Source: Kineosporia rhizophila
GTDB taxonomy: Bacteria; Actinomycetota; Actinomycetes; Actinomycetales; Kineosporiaceae
Direction of reading: 5' to 3'
DNA: 64,000 nucleotides
NCBI RefSeq assembly: GCF_021277265.1
Contig: NZ_JAJSOH010000008.1
Location: forward strand, 124,001 to 188,000
Shown: piece after piece, positions 1-10,204 of the stretch
How positions within the stretch are numbered: position 1 is the first letter of the stretch
Layout of the letters: each line of letters begins with the position of its first letter
Notes under the pieces: model-generated
Told to the model about the DNA's origin: nothing
Databases searched by the model: none
What the model saw: only the letters and a program-made list of their open reading frames with translations
Translations under genes and position numbers: made by a program

Positions 1-1148
1 ACCTGGAGGCGGCCGACCTGGTGGTCGACGGCCTGCTGGGTCTGGGCGGCCGCCCGGGCCTGCGCGAACCGGCGGCGGGCCTGGTCGACCGGATCCCCGA
101 CCACGCCGCAGTGGTGGCCGTGGACCTGCCCAGCGGGGTGGACCCGGACACCGGCGCCACCGGCTCCTCGCACGTCTGGGCCGACCTGACCGTGACCTTC
201 GGCGCCGCCAAGGCCTGCCTGCTCCTGCCCCCGGCCAGTGCTGCCGTGGGTGACCTGGAGATCGTCGACATCGGCCTGACCCCCCACCTGCCGCACGAGC
301 CCCTGGTGCGCCGACTGGCGGCGGCCGACGTGGCCCGGCTCTGGCCGGTGCCACCGCCGAGCGCAGACAAGTACCGGCGTGGGGTGCTCGGCGTAGTGGC
401 CGGTTCCGCCGGCTACCCCGGCGCGGCCGTGCTCGCCGTCGCCGGTGCGCTGCGTACCGGCGTGGGCATGATCCGCTACGTAGGGCCGAAAGACGCCACG
501 GCGGCCGTGCGCTCCGCCTGGCCGGAAGTGGTCGCCGGCCCCGGCCGGGTGCAGGCTTGGCTGCTCGGCTCCGGCGTCGTGCCCGAGGCCAACGACGACC
601 AGCCCGAGGCCATCCACACCGCGCTGGAGTCGGGCCAGCCCTGCCTGCTCGACGCGGGAGCCCTCGGACTCTTCCCCGAGGAGTTGCGCGCCCACACCGA
701 CTCCAGCGGCGGCGTCCCCGACCGCTCCGACCGGCTGCTGCTCACCCCGCACGCGGGCGAGCTGGCCCGGCTGCTCACCGAACTGGGCGAGGAGGTGCAC
801 CGCGAAGAGGTAGAGGTGCAGCCCTACCGCCACGCCCACGCCGCAGCCCGGCTGACCGGCGCGACGGTGCTGCTGAAGGGCTCGACCACACTGGTGGTCC
901 GGCCCGACGGTCACGCTCGCAGCCAGGCCGAGGCCCCCTCCTGGCTGGCCACCGCCGGGGCCGGCGACGTGCTCGCCGGGATCGCCGGGGCCCTGCTGGC
1001 CAGTGGACTGAGCCCGTTCGACGCAGGCAGCGTGGCTGCGTACGTACACGGGAAGGCTGCCGGGCGGGCTTCAGGTGGTGGACCGATCACGAGCATGGAC
1101 GTGGCGGAGCAGGTTTCGTCGACGGTGGCGGGTCTGCTGCGGCACTGA
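1..1148 (+). CDS. nnr: Bifunctional NAD(P)H-hydrate epimerase / ADP-dependent dehydratase, 5' truncated
   Basis: Metabolite-repair enzyme that epimerises and then dehydrates damaged NAD(P)H hydrates. The frame is open at the left edge (Leu-Glu-Ala-Ala-Asp before the first GTG at 21), so the start lies outside the window. The first ~80 residues are the end of the epimerase domain (DGLLGLGG, then AVDLPSGVDPDTG). From about residue 115 the dehydratase domain follows: KYRRGVLGVVAGSAGYPG, the LTPHAGELARLL loop and the nucleotide-binding TAGAGDVLAG near the C-terminus. It precedes alr, as in many actinobacteria, but 700 bp of non-coding DNA separates them. Function is known from the family; partial status is seen directly. 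Confidence 0.92.
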   Translation, partial: LEAADLVVDGLLGLGGRPGLREPAAGLVDRIPDHAAVVAVDLPSGVDPDTGATGSSHVWADLTVTFGAAKACLLLPPASAAVGDLEIVDIGLTPHLPHEPLVRRLAAADVARLWPVPPPSADKYRRGVLGVVAGSAGYPGAAVLAVAGALRTGVGMIRYVGPKDATAAVRSAWPEVVAGPGRVQAWLLGSGVVPEANDDQPEAIHTALESGQPCLLDAGALGLFPEELRAHTDSSGGVPDRSDRLLLTPHAGELARLLTELGEEVHREEVEVQPYRHAHAAARLTGATVLLKGSTTLVVRPDGHARSQAEAPSWLATAGAGDVLAGIAGALLASGLSPFDAGSVAAYVHGKAAGRASGGGPITSMDVAEQVSSTVAGLLRH

Positions 1149-1198
1149 GGACCCGCAGTGGTCGTCGCCTTCTCCCTGATCGCCGGCGGTGCACACAA

Positions 1199-1358
1199 CC
1201 TTGAGCGGCGGACGGCCCTTGAGCGGCGGACGACCCTTGAGCGGCGGACAACCCTTCAGGGGCAGGCGGCCGTGAGGGGCGGACAACCCGTGAGGGGCAG
1301 GCGGCGGTGAGGGGCAGGCGGCCGTGAGCGGCAGGCGGCCTCGAGCGCAGACAACCCG
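1199..1358. repeat. Imperfect tandem repeat, ~18-bp unit, about 9 copies
   Basis: The unit TTGAGCGGCGGACGGCCC occurs at 1201-1218 and, with one or two changes, at 1219-1236 and 1237-1254. Diverged units of 17-18 bp (TGAGGGGCAGGCGGCCG type) then continue to about 1358. It starts about 50 bp after the nnr stop. Confidence 0.85.
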
Positions 1359-1752
1359 AGAACGTTTGGAAAGTCGCGGCCCGATCGGCGCAGCCCAGAC
1401 CGCCACCGGGTGCTGGTGCCGGTGCTCTGCAGTCGGCGTGCACTTCCAGGTCACGACCACGACCCACGTTCACACCATGCCCGTCCCTCCAGCCGGCGCG
1501 AGCACCTCACACCGGCCGCCCACAGACGCACAGACAGAGACCTGGCCGGGGAAGGGGATACGAAGGAAACGATTCCCGGTAAATCAATAAAGCCTAGGGG
1601 TCCAAAGTTTACGGATCGTCGCATCCATCCTTAGATCAAACTCCTTGCCCCCCTGCTTCGGCGTTTCGCGCCCCCCGAGGGAGCAGGGCTGAATCCTTGA
1701 GCAACCCCGAACGGCACCACGGCGAGCACTCGCCCCGGGCCGGAGGATCTGA

Positions 1753-1809
1753 GGACCTGGCGACCTGGGGACCTGGCGACCTGGGGACCTGAGGGCTTGG
1801 GGGCCTGAG
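1753..1809. repeat. Tandem repeat, 16-bp unit (two 8-bp halves)
   Basis: GGACCTGGCGACCTGG at 1753-1768 is repeated exactly at 1769-1784. A diverged copy (1785-1800) and a partial copy follow. Each unit is itself a doublet of an 8-mer. The block ends about 40 bp before the alr start. Confidence 0.85.
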
Positions 1810-1846
1810 CGGCAAACCCGCACATCGGCTGCGACAATCGGCGGTT

Positions 1847-3040
1847 ATGAGCGTGCCCACGTCGAGCCCCCGCATCGCCTTGCCTCCGGGGCTTCCCTCG
1901 GCCGCGGTGGTCGACCTGGACGCCATCGCCGACAACGTCCGGGCGCTGCGCGCGCACGCGCCAACGGCCCAGGTCATGTCCGTGGTCAAGGCCGACGCCT
2001 ACGGACACGGCCTGGTGCCGAGTGCCCGTGCTGCGCTCGCCGGGGGAGCGGCCTGGCTCGGCACCGCCCAGATCACGGAGGCGCTGCAGCTGAGGGCGGC
2101 CGGCGTCACTGCGCCGGTGCTGTCCTGGCTCATCGTCCCGGGCGACAGCTTCGCTGCGGCGGTCGGGCAGGACGTCGACCTCGGGGTCAGTGCGAGCTGG
2201 GCGCTGCGGGAGATTGCTGATGCGGCCCGCGAGGTCGGCCGCCCGGCCCGGTTGCACCTCAAGGTCGACACCGGCATGAACCGCAACGGCGTCACCCTGG
2301 CGGAGTGGCCCCAGCTGGTCGAGGACGCGCTGAAACTGCAGGCAGAGGGTCTCGTCTCGGTGGTCGGTGCCTTCTCCCACTTCGTCGAGGCGGACAGCCC
2401 CGGCTCGGCCGTGAACCAGGAACAGCTGAAGCGTTTCGGCACTGCGATCGACCTGGCCACCGCGGCCGGGGCCCGGTTCGAGGTGCGGCACATGGCCAAC
2501 TCGCCGGCCTTGCTCAGCGATCCCGACTCACACTTCGACCTGGTCCGGCCGGGTCTGGCGGGCTACGGCGTGAGCTCGTTGCCCGGCCGCCCGCCGCAGG
2601 AGTTCGGCCTGCGGCCGGCCATGACGCTGCTGGGCCGGGTGGCCAACGTCAAGCAGGTGGCGGCCGGGCAAGGAGTCTCCTACGGGCACGCCTACACCAC
2701 CTCGGCCGACACGGAACTGGCCGTCGTGCCGCTCGGCTACGGCGACGGAATCCCGCGGCACGCCAGCAATTCCGGGCCGGTTCAGCTCGCCGGCCAGACC
2801 TTCCGGATCGCCGGCCGGGTGTGCATGGACCAGGTGGTGGTGGACCTGGCCCCGAACGGGATCGGCAAGGTTGCAGCCGGGGACGTGGCGGTGCTCTTCG
2901 GTGGCGCCCCGGGTGAGCCGACGGTGCAGGACTGGGCCGAGGCGGCTGACACCATCGGCTACGAGATCGTCACCCGGATCGGCAGCCGCGTGCCCCGGCT
3001 CTACGTCGGGTCGGCCGGCACCGAACCGGACCAACGCTAG
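1847..3040 (+). CDS. alr: Alanine racemase
   Basis: PLP-dependent interconversion of L- and D-alanine for peptidoglycan. The PLP lysine is Lys48 in the family motif VVKADAYGHG; the catalytic tyrosine region of the C-terminal barrel reads YGYGDGIPRHAS-like (LGYGDGIPRHA), and GRVCMDQ is also present. At 397 residues it has the usual length. The ATG at 1847 has no Shine-Dalgarno, but a GACAAT box ends 8 nt before it, suggesting a leaderless or near-leaderless message. Only 12 bp separate it from the following hydrolase, and the order alr-hydrolase-tsaE is conserved in Mycobacterium and Streptomyces. Confidence 0.96.
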   Translation: MSVPTSSPRIALPPGLPSAAVVDLDAIADNVRALRAHAPTAQVMSVVKADAYGHGLVPSARAALAGGAAWLGTAQITEALQLRAAGVTAPVLSWLIVPGDSFAAAVGQDVDLGVSASWALREIADAAREVGRPARLHLKVDTGMNRNGVTLAEWPQLVEDALKLQAEGLVSVVGAFSHFVEADSPGSAVNQEQLKRFGTAIDLATAAGARFEVRHMANSPALLSDPDSHFDLVRPGLAGYGVSSLPGRPPQEFGLRPAMTLLGRVANVKQVAAGQGVSYGHAYTTSADTELAVVPLGYGDGIPRHASNSGPVQLAGQTFRIAGRVCMDQVVVDLAPNGIGKVAAGDVAVLFGGAPGEPTVQDWAEAADTIGYEIVTRIGSRVPRLYVGSAGTEPDQR

Positions 3041-3052
3041 GACGGCACCGGC

Positions 3053-4405
3053 ATGATCCAGAAGAAACCGCAGCAGCCCGCCCCGCAGCCCGTCATCGTC
3101 TCGCCCGACCCCACCGCCGTACGCCCGAACTACTGGCGTCCCGAGCGCACTGCCCTGGCCTTCGGGGTGGGGTTGGCCGCCACCGGAGTCGGCGCGGTGC
3201 TCGGACTGGCCGCCGAGCGCGCTCAGGTGGCCCGCATGCTGCGCGGAGCCCAGGCCGAGCAGGTCTCCCTGATCGACGAGGAAACTGACGGACGTGGCGG
3301 GCCGCCTCTGGGCTCTCTGCGCGGCCAGGCGCGGGTCGTGTTGAGCGGTGAGGTCCCGCTGCACGTCGAGGTGGACGAGGCCGATCCGGACTGGGTGCAC
3401 GAGCCGGCGGTGAATCGTCACGTGGACGATGCGGAAGGCGAGCCAGGGCCCAGCGAACCGGGCCTGACCGTCGTCCTCTCGCACGGCTATTCGCTCAGCC
3501 TGGACGCCTGGCACTACCAGCGCCTGGCCCTGCGCGGCCGGTACCGGCTGGTGCTGTGGGACCAGCGCGGGCACGGCCGCTCCGGCACCGGCGAACCCGG
3601 TTCGTCCACGATCGAGCAGATCGGCAAGGACCTCGGGGCCGTCATCGACGAGGTGGCGCCGCACGGCCCACTCGTCCTGCTCGGCCACTCGATGGGTGGC
3701 ATGACGGTGATGTCCCTGGCCGAGCAGCGCCCCGAGCTCTTCGCCGAGCGGGTGGTCGGCGTCGGCCTGTTCTGCACCAGCGCCGGCGGCCTGGGCGCGC
3801 TCGACCTCGGCCTGTCCGGGCTGGGCCGGGCGATGATGACCGTCGCCCCCACCGCGGCCCGGCTGCTGGCCCGGCAGGGGAACCTGGTGGCTCACACCCG
3901 CCGGCTCGGCAGCGAGCTGGAAAGCCTTCTGGTGCGCCGCTACTCGTTCGCCTCCCCGGTGCCCGCCGAGCTCGTCCGGTTCTCCGCCGGGCTGATCGCA
4001 CAGACCCGGATGGAAGTGATCTCCGACTTCCTGCCCACGCTCAGCAGCCACGACAAACGCGTCGCGCTGGCCGTGTTGAACGGCCGCGACCTGCTGGTCA
4101 TGGCCGGCGAGAAGGACCTGCTGATCCCGCGGGCGCACAGCGACGACATCGTCGCCGAGCTGCCCGACGCCGACTACGTGGTGGTCCGCGACGCCGGGCA
4201 CCTGCTGCCACTGGAGCACCCCCAGCTGGTCAACACGCACCTGGCCGAACTGCTCGCCGACGTCGCCGAGAAGACATCGGTACAGCCTCCGACTCGTCGG
4301 CGGGGCTGGGGACGTCGTACCGTGACCCCCGTACGTGAGCGGCGCCGTTCTCTGCGCGCGCCGTTCAGCACCGGAAACAGCGAACGAGGAGGCGGTCACA
4401 GGTGA
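3053..4405 (+). CDS. Membrane-anchored alpha/beta hydrolase
   Basis: Alpha/beta-hydrolase fold protein of 450 residues; substrate unknown. A hydrophobic N-terminal segment (about residues 33-53, FGVGLAATGVGAVLGLAA) is a likely membrane anchor, so it may be bound to the membrane. The oxyanion region SHGYSLS is near residue 143, the nucleophile elbow GHSMGG has Ser213, and the likely acid and histidine lie in VMAGEKDLLIP and DAGHLLPLEHP. It sits between alr and tsaE, where an equivalent hydrolase is conserved in actinobacteria. Its stop overlaps the tsaE GTG (GTGA at 4402-4405), so the two are probably co-translated. Confidence 0.85.
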   Translation: MIQKKPQQPAPQPVIVSPDPTAVRPNYWRPERTALAFGVGLAATGVGAVLGLAAERAQVARMLRGAQAEQVSLIDEETDGRGGPPLGSLRGQARVVLSGEVPLHVEVDEADPDWVHEPAVNRHVDDAEGEPGPSEPGLTVVLSHGYSLSLDAWHYQRLALRGRYRLVLWDQRGHGRSGTGEPGSSTIEQIGKDLGAVIDEVAPHGPLVLLGHSMGGMTVMSLAEQRPELFAERVVGVGLFCTSAGGLGALDLGLSGLGRAMMTVAPTAARLLARQGNLVAHTRRLGSELESLLVRRYSFASPVPAELVRFSAGLIAQTRMEVISDFLPTLSSHDKRVALAVLNGRDLLVMAGEKDLLIPRAHSDDIVAELPDADYVVVRDAGHLLPLEHPQLVNTHLAELLADVAEKTSVQPPTRRRGWGRRTVTPVRERRRSLRAPFSTGNSERGGGHR

Positions 4406-4950
4406 GTGGGGCGCACCGTGCCGACCCGGCCGGGTCGGTCGACGAGCCGGCCGCGACCGTGACGTCCAGCGTGCCCTCGGCGGCCGCGATGCGCGAACTC
4501 GGCGAGCTGATCGCCGGGGTGCTGCGCCCCGGAGACCTACTGGTCCTCACCGGCGACCTGGGCGCGGGCAAGACCACGCTGACCCAGGGCATCGGCGCCG
4601 GGCTGCAGGTGCGGGGCGACATCACCAGCCCGACCTTCGTGATCGCCCGCGTGCACCCGGCCCTGACCGGCGGCCCGGCCCTGGTCCACGTCGACGCCTA
4701 CCGGCTGGAGACGCTGTCCGAGGTGGACGACCTCGACCTGGATGCCGACCTGTCCGAGTCGGTCACCGTGGTCGAGTGGGGCGAGGGCCTGGTCGAGGGT
4801 CTGGCCTCGGACCGGCTCGAGGTCCGGCTGGCGCGCCCGCGCGGTGCATCCGGCCCCGACGACCCGGAGACCTCCGGCGACGAACCCCGCACGGTGCGGC
4901 TGCGTGGCTTCGGCCCCCGCTGGGCCGGTGTCGACCTGCCCTCGATCTGA
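4402..4950 (+). CDS. tsaE: tRNA t6A synthesis ATPase TsaE
   Basis: ATPase of the TsaBDE complex that makes N6-threonylcarbamoyladenosine at A37 of ANN-decoding tRNAs. The P-loop is LTGDLGAGKTTLTQGIG, with ITSPTFVI and HVDAYRL, all typical of the family. The GTG start at 4402 overlaps the preceding stop, and a GAGGAGG sequence stands upstream inside the hydrolase gene, which decides this start. The N-terminal ~25 residues and the Pro/Asp-rich C-terminal tail are longer than in E. coli TsaE, as is common in actinobacteria. It lies 12 bp before tsaB. Confidence 0.95.
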   Translation: MSGAHRADPAGSVDEPAATVTSSVPSAAAMRELGELIAGVLRPGDLLVLTGDLGAGKTTLTQGIGAGLQVRGDITSPTFVIARVHPALTGGPALVHVDAYRLETLSEVDDLDLDADLSESVTVVEWGEGLVEGLASDRLEVRLARPRGASGPDDPETSGDEPRTVRLRGFGPRWAGVDLPSI

Positions 4951-4962
4951 GAGACCATCACG

Positions 4963-5640
4963 ATGACCGAAGAGCTCACCCTGGCCCTGGACACCGCGTC
5001 GGCCACGGTCTCGGTCGCCCTGCACGACGGCGAACGAGTGCTGGCCGAGCGCGCCGGTGAGCAGGGCGGCAAACACGCTGAGCAGCTCACCCCGCTGATC
5101 GAGGCGGTGCTGGCGGAGAGCGGGCGTACCCGGGCGCAGCTCACCGGCGTCGTGGCCGGGGTAGGCCCGGGGCCCTTCACCGGGCTGCGGGTCGGCCTGG
5201 TCACCGCGAACGTGCTCGCCTACGCCCTCGAACTGGAGGTGAAGGGCGTCTGCAGTCTCGATGCAGTTGCCCTGGACGCAGTCCGGGCCGGGGCAACCGG
5301 CAGCTTCATCGCCGCGATGGACGCCCGCCGCCGCGAGGTCTACTGGGCCCGCTACGACGTCACCGAGATCGACGGGGTAAGCGTGCCCGTGCGTACGCAA
5401 CTGCCCGAGGTGAGCGCCGCGGCCGACATCGAACTGCAAGGACTACGGGTGGCGGGCCGAGGCGCACTGCTCTACCCCGACGTCCTCAATCAGCCCTTGG
5501 AAGGTTCGCTCGACCCGTCCGCCGGAGCCCTGGCTTCCCTTGCGGCACTGGACAAACGCTTCGTGCTCGAGCCCGAGCCGCTGTATCTGAGGCGCCCCGA
5601 CGCGCAGGCCAACATCAGCCGGAAACGCGTCCTGAAGTGA
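4963..5640 (+). CDS. tsaB: tRNA t6A synthesis scaffold TsaB
   Basis: Paralogue of TsaD in the ASKHA fold that forms the TsaD-TsaB heterodimer of t6A synthesis. LALDTASATVSVAL at the N-terminus, KHAEQLTP and GPGPFTGLRVGL around residue 70 are the family signatures. It has 225 residues, the usual size. The start at 4963 has a GAGAG sequence just upstream. The last four bases (GTGA, 5637-5640) are shared with the rimI start. Confidence 0.94.
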   Translation: MTEELTLALDTASATVSVALHDGERVLAERAGEQGGKHAEQLTPLIEAVLAESGRTRAQLTGVVAGVGPGPFTGLRVGLVTANVLAYALELEVKGVCSLDAVALDAVRAGATGSFIAAMDARRREVYWARYDVTEIDGVSVPVRTQLPEVSAAADIELQGLRVAGRGALLYPDVLNQPLEGSLDPSAGALASLAALDKRFVLEPEPLYLRRPDAQANISRKRVLK

Positions 5641-6089
5641 GACTGCGCCCGATGCGCTGGTGGGACGTCGAGGCCCTGATGCCGCTGGAGCGTGAGCTTT
5701 TCGGCGACACCGCGTGGTCGGCCGAGATGTTCTGGTCGGAGCTCTCGCACCCGGAGACCCGCTGGTACGTGGTGGCCGAGAACCCCGAGACAACGGACGT
5801 CCTTGGGTACGCAGGTCTGTTGGCGCCGGGTCTGGAGGCGGATGTGCAGACCGTCGCGGTAGCCCCGCACGCCCAGGGCCAGGGGATCGGGCGCGGGCTG
5901 CTCGACGCCCTCATCCACCAGGCCCGCGAGCGCGCCGCGACGTCGCTGCTCCTGGAGGTCCGGGCCGACAACGAAGCAGCGATCAAGCTGTACTCCGCCC
6001 GCGGTTTCGAGCGCATCGCGATCCGGCGCCGCTACTACCAGCCCGGCGACATCGACGCCTGGGTCATGCGACTACGTCCACTCACCTAG
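5637..6089 (+). CDS. rimI: Ribosomal-protein-alanine N-acetyltransferase RimI
   Basis: GNAT-fold acetyltransferase that in the family acetylates the N-terminal alanine of ribosomal protein S18; actinobacterial RimI may have wider substrates. The acetyl-CoA loop [20 protein letters not shown] (about residues 79-98) and the end motif [18 protein letters not shown] are clear. The GTG start overlaps the tsaB stop, so the two are translationally coupled. It sits between tsaB and tsaD, the standard actinobacterial order. Confidence 0.93.
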   Translation: MRLRPMRWWDVEALMPLERELFGDTAWSAEMFWSELSHPETRWYVVAENPETTDVLGYAGLLAPGLEADVQTVAVAPHAQGQGIGRGLLDALIHQARERAATSLLLEVRADNEAAIKLYSARGFERIAIRRRYYQPGDIDAWVMRLRPLT

Positions 6090-6099
6090 GGTAAGAACC

Positions 6100-7146
6100 G
6101 TGAGAGAAGAACCGCTCGTCCTCGGCCTGGAGACGTCCTGCGACGAGACCGGGGTGGGCATCGTCCGCGGCGGCACGCTGCTGGCCGACGCGGTGGCCTC
6201 CTCGGTCGAGGAACACGCCCGCTTCGGCGGGGTGGTTCCCGAGGTCGCCAGCCGCGCCCACCTCGAGGCGATGGTCCCCACCCTGCGCCGCGCCTGCGCC
6301 GACGCCGGAGTCACCCTGAACGACCTCGACGCCATCGCCGTCACCTCCGGCCCCGGCCTGTCCGGCGCGCTGATGGTCGGCGTGGCCGCAGCCAAGGCCC
6401 TTGCCCTCGCCCTGGGCAAACCCCTGTACGGCGTGAACCACCTGGCCGCCCACGTCGCCGTAGACATCCTCGAACACGGCCCCCTGCCCCAGCCGGCCGT
6501 GGCCATGCTGGTCTCCGGCGGCCACTCTTCGCTGCTGATGGTGCCGGACGTGACCTACGACGTGCAGCCCCTGGGCCGCACCATCGACGACGCAGCCGGC
6601 GAAGCCTTCGACAAGGTCGCCCGCTTGCTGGGCCTCGGCTTCCCCGGCGGCCCCCTCATCGACAAGGCCGCCCGCGAAGGCGACCCCGCCGCAATCCGCT
6701 TTCCCCGAGGCCTGAGCGCCGCCCACGACATGCGCGATCACCGCTTCGACTTCTCCTTCTCCGGCCTGAAAACTGCCGTGGCCCGCTGGGTCGAGCAGCA
6801 GGAGGCCGACGGCGTCAGCATCCCGGTCAACGACGTCTCAGCCTCGTTCCAGGAAGCCGTCGTCGACGTGCTCACCCGCAAGGCAGTCCTCGCCTGCCAG
6901 GAGAACGGCGTCGAGCACCTGCTGATCGGCGGGGGAGTGGCCGCCAACTCCCGCCTGCGCACGATGGCCCAGGAGCGCTGCGACAAGGCCGGCATCACCC
7001 TCCGCGTACCCCGCCCCAAGCTCTGCACCGACAACGGCGCCATGGTGGCTGCTCTCGGCGCCCGCATGGTCCAAACCGGCCGCACCCCCTCCGACCTCAC
7101 CCTGCCCGCCGACAGTTCAATGCCGGTCACGCTCGTCCAGGCCTGA
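6100..7146 (+). CDS. tsaD: tRNA N6-adenosine threonylcarbamoyltransferase TsaD
   Basis: Catalytic subunit of t6A formation, transferring the threonylcarbamoyl group to A37. [14 protein letters not shown] at the N-terminus, the metal-binding pair in [15 protein letters not shown] and [10 protein letters not shown] near the C-terminus are all intact; 348 residues is normal. The GTG at 6100 follows a TAGGGT box (6087-6092) by 7 nt; this box overlaps the rimI stop codon, so tsaD may have its own leaderless transcript in addition to read-through from rimI. A hairpin follows the gene. Confidence 0.95.
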   Translation: MREEPLVLGLETSCDETGVGIVRGGTLLADAVASSVEEHARFGGVVPEVASRAHLEAMVPTLRRACADAGVTLNDLDAIAVTSGPGLSGALMVGVAAAKALALALGKPLYGVNHLAAHVAVDILEHGPLPQPAVAMLVSGGHSSLLMVPDVTYDVQPLGRTIDDAAGEAFDKVARLLGLGFPGGPLIDKAAREGDPAAIRFPRGLSAAHDMRDHRFDFSFSGLKTAVARWVEQQEADGVSIPVNDVSASFQEAVVDVLTRKAVLACQENGVEHLLIGGGVAANSRLRTMAQERCDKAGITLRVPRPKLCTDNGAMVAALGARMVQTGRTPSDLTLPADSSMPVTLVQA

Positions 7147-7165
7147 AAACCCCATTGAGGACGCC

Positions 7166-7191
7166 GGTGAGAGCCCCGTGGGCCTCTCGCC
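7166..7191 (+). terminator. Hairpin after tsaD
   Basis: GGTGAGAG-C-CC pairs with GG-C-CTCTCGCC around a CGTG loop (10 pairs, one G-U, one mismatch), 20 bp after the tsaD stop. No T-run follows, so it is a likely but unproven terminator closing the t6A operon. Confidence 0.55.
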
Positions 7192-7341
7192 TGAGCGGCT
7201 GGTCCCGTGCTCTCCTTCTATTCTTCGGAATGTCGTCCTAAGGCTCTTCTGCTTCGATGCCGCAGACGTTGACTTACTGACTACCGAAGAGCACATTGAG
7301 CGGAAGGTGAATCAGATGGCTCTTGTGGGGGCGGCAACCTG

Positions 7342-7650
7342 ATGAGCCGCTTGGAGGATCTGCTGAACCGCCAGGCTGAATGCCTGAACCTCATTGCGGC
7401 GTCACAACAGCTGGGCGGCGAGGCCGTTTCCCTGGCTGCAGAGTTACATGAAGTCTTCCTGGAGTTGGGGGCCCGGGGCTCAGCCGAACGAGCGGAGTCG
7501 CTGACCGTTGATCTTCAGGCTCTGGAGTCGGTGCTGGCCGAGGCGTACTCCTCAGCAACCGCAACCATCGGGCGGGTGCAGGCACTTGCTCACGGCGGGT
7601 CTTCGAGTGACGTGAGTTCCAGCGGGTTACTGCTGTTACGCGCCGCGTAG
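7342..7650 (+). CDS. Small helical protein of unknown function, putative toxin-associated
   Basis: 102 residues, not recognised. The sequence is almost entirely amphipathic helix (RLEDLLNRQAECLNLIAAS..., AELHEVFLEL, LQALESVLAEAYSSATATIG), similar in size and character to the small helical partners of polymorphic-toxin systems, but with no WXG motif. The ATG at 7342 overlaps the stop (7340-7342) of a short upstream frame ending NQMALVGAAT, whose ATG at 7316 has AAGG upstream; that frame may be a leader peptide or the remnant of a larger gene. Codon use and base composition are less GC-rich than in neighbouring genes. The next ORF starts one base after its stop. Confidence 0.6.
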   Translation: MSRLEDLLNRQAECLNLIAASQQLGGEAVSLAAELHEVFLELGARGSAERAESLTVDLQALESVLAEAYSSATATIGRVQALAHGGSSSDVSSSGLLLLRAA

Positions 7651-7651
7651 T

Positions 7652-7849
7652 GTGACCCCCTTGGAGAATATTCGAAGCAAGATGCGCCAGAAGATCGGCA
7701 AAAGGCAGGCCGATCGATTCGTGGTCAATCTTGACGAGAGCCAGTTCTCGGAAGACCAGCTGCGAGAGTTCTTGGCCCGCAAGGCGCCGAGTGGTCTTCG
7801 GGAAGTGCTGGCCGTCAAGAACGGTGCAGTCAGCAGGGTCTGGCCTTAA
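7652..7849 (+). CDS. Orphan toxin-tip-like protein (possible CdiA_C-type tRNase domain)
   Basis: 65 residues, basic, starting at a GTG one base after the preceding stop. The sequence reads like the C-terminal tip of a contact-dependent toxin: a basic helix (ENIRSKMRQKIGKRQADR), then FVVNLDESQFS, a helix (LREFLARKA) and the terminal strand pair LREVLAVKNG-AVSRVWP. From memory this order resembles the CdiA C-terminal tRNA-nuclease family (PF18451-like); this is inference and was not searched. The usual long delivery part is absent. An acidic 161-residue protein follows after 17 bp, as an immunity gene would. Alternative: an unrelated small regulator. Confidence 0.55.
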   Translation: MTPLENIRSKMRQKIGKRQADRFVVNLDESQFSEDQLREFLARKAPSGLREVLAVKNGAVSRVWP

Positions 7850-7866
7850 CGGGAAGGGTTTCACCA

Positions 7867-8352
7867 ATGTCTTACGAATTCATGCTGCTGATTCGTACCC
7901 CGGCACAGCGTCCTCTCGAAGACTCCTTGGCCCAGGTCGCAGAACTCCTGGGCGGGTCGGTGGAGGTCGGTGAAAACGACATTCCGTCTGTGCACGTGGA
8001 CAAGCTGCTCGTCAACGCCGTAGAGCCGGATGAAGTGGATCGCGAAACCGCTCTGAACACGTTCGCCCTGGACAGCAATCTGACCCTGATATTCGAGGAC
8101 CTCAGTCGTTCCGGCGACGAGACGATGATCCGGGTGCACCGCAGCATGATGAAGGCGGTGCTGGGCATGAGCGGCAACACTTCGCAGGGCGTCCTGCTGG
8201 AGGAGCACTACGACCTGGACGCGATCGTTCTCGAATTCAGGGATGGGCTGGTGACCCTGAACCAGGACTGGGACGGATGGGAGCAGTGGCCAGAGGTCCT
8301 GGAAGTCTTTCCTGAGCCACGGACGTTCGCCAACCTGTCGGCCCAGGGGTGA
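7867..8352 (+). CDS. Putative immunity protein
   Basis: 161 residues, strongly acidic, no signal peptide or membrane segment, so probably cytosolic. It opens MSYEFMLLIRTP, a pattern I associate with SitI3-like and other small immunity proteins, and ends with alternating strands and a Trp-rich patch (LNQDWDGWEQWPEVLEVF). An acidic partner directly downstream of a small basic toxin-like ORF is the standard toxin-immunity layout. The ATG has GGGAAGGGTTTCACC upstream (GGAAGG, good spacing). Function is inferred from context only. It is followed by about 150 bp before the groEL terminator. Confidence 0.6.
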   Translation: MSYEFMLLIRTPAQRPLEDSLAQVAELLGGSVEVGENDIPSVHVDKLLVNAVEPDEVDRETALNTFALDSNLTLIFEDLSRSGDETMIRVHRSMMKAVLGMSGNTSQGVLLEEHYDLDAIVLEFRDGLVTLNQDWDGWEQWPEVLEVFPEPRTFANLSAQG

Positions 8353-8446
8353 CCGGCGATCGACCACGACCACGAGCGCAACTCGCGGTTCTGAAGCCGG
8401 GGACGACTGCGAGCCCGGACTAGAACCGAGCATGCCACGAACGTCC

Positions 8447-8488
8447 AAAACAAAAACAGACCCGGCCCCCGCCGAAGCGGGAACCGGG
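8447..8488 (-). terminator. Rho-independent terminator of groEL
   Basis: Read on the minus strand, CCCGGTTCCCGC-TTCG-GCGGGGGCCGGG forms a strong stem with a UUCG tetraloop (8461-8488) and runs into a T-rich tract (TTTTTGTTTT, the complement of 8447-8457), about 20 bp after the groEL stop. Confidence 0.92.
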
Positions 8489-8508
8489 CCTGCAACTACC
8501 AGTTCAGA

Positions 8509-10131
<1,623 letters not shown>

Positions 10132-10204
10132 TCAAGTCCCTTGGATCGAGGTGTGCTTTTTGGGTTCTAGGCCGTTCGAGGACGGTTCTGGCGGGAGACG
10201 CGAA

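Larger units (their letters stand above)
1149..1846. other. 698-bp intergenic spacer between nnr and alr
   Basis: No convincing gene. It contains two blocks of short tandem repeats (1199-1358 and 1753-1809) separated by a less GC-rich stretch around 1540-1640. ORFs crossing it have repeat-derived, Arg/Pro-rich translations and no RBS. The alr promoter should lie in the last 60 bp, where GACAAT (1833-1838) stands 8 nt before the alr ATG. Confidence 0.7.

Noticed and set aside
1324..1590. 88-codon plus-strand ORF in the nnr-alr spacer
   Set aside because: Starts inside the tandem repeats, no RBS, Arg/Thr-rich translation without pattern.
1631..1823. Minus-strand reading of the nnr-alr spacer with SPGRQVPRSPGPQ-like repeats
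   Set aside because: The peptide repeats simply translate the 16-bp DNA repeat; no start signal and it runs across the alr start region.
2528..4399. 623-codon minus-strand frame opposite alr and the hydrolase
   Set aside because: Shadow of two genes with clear catalytic motifs.
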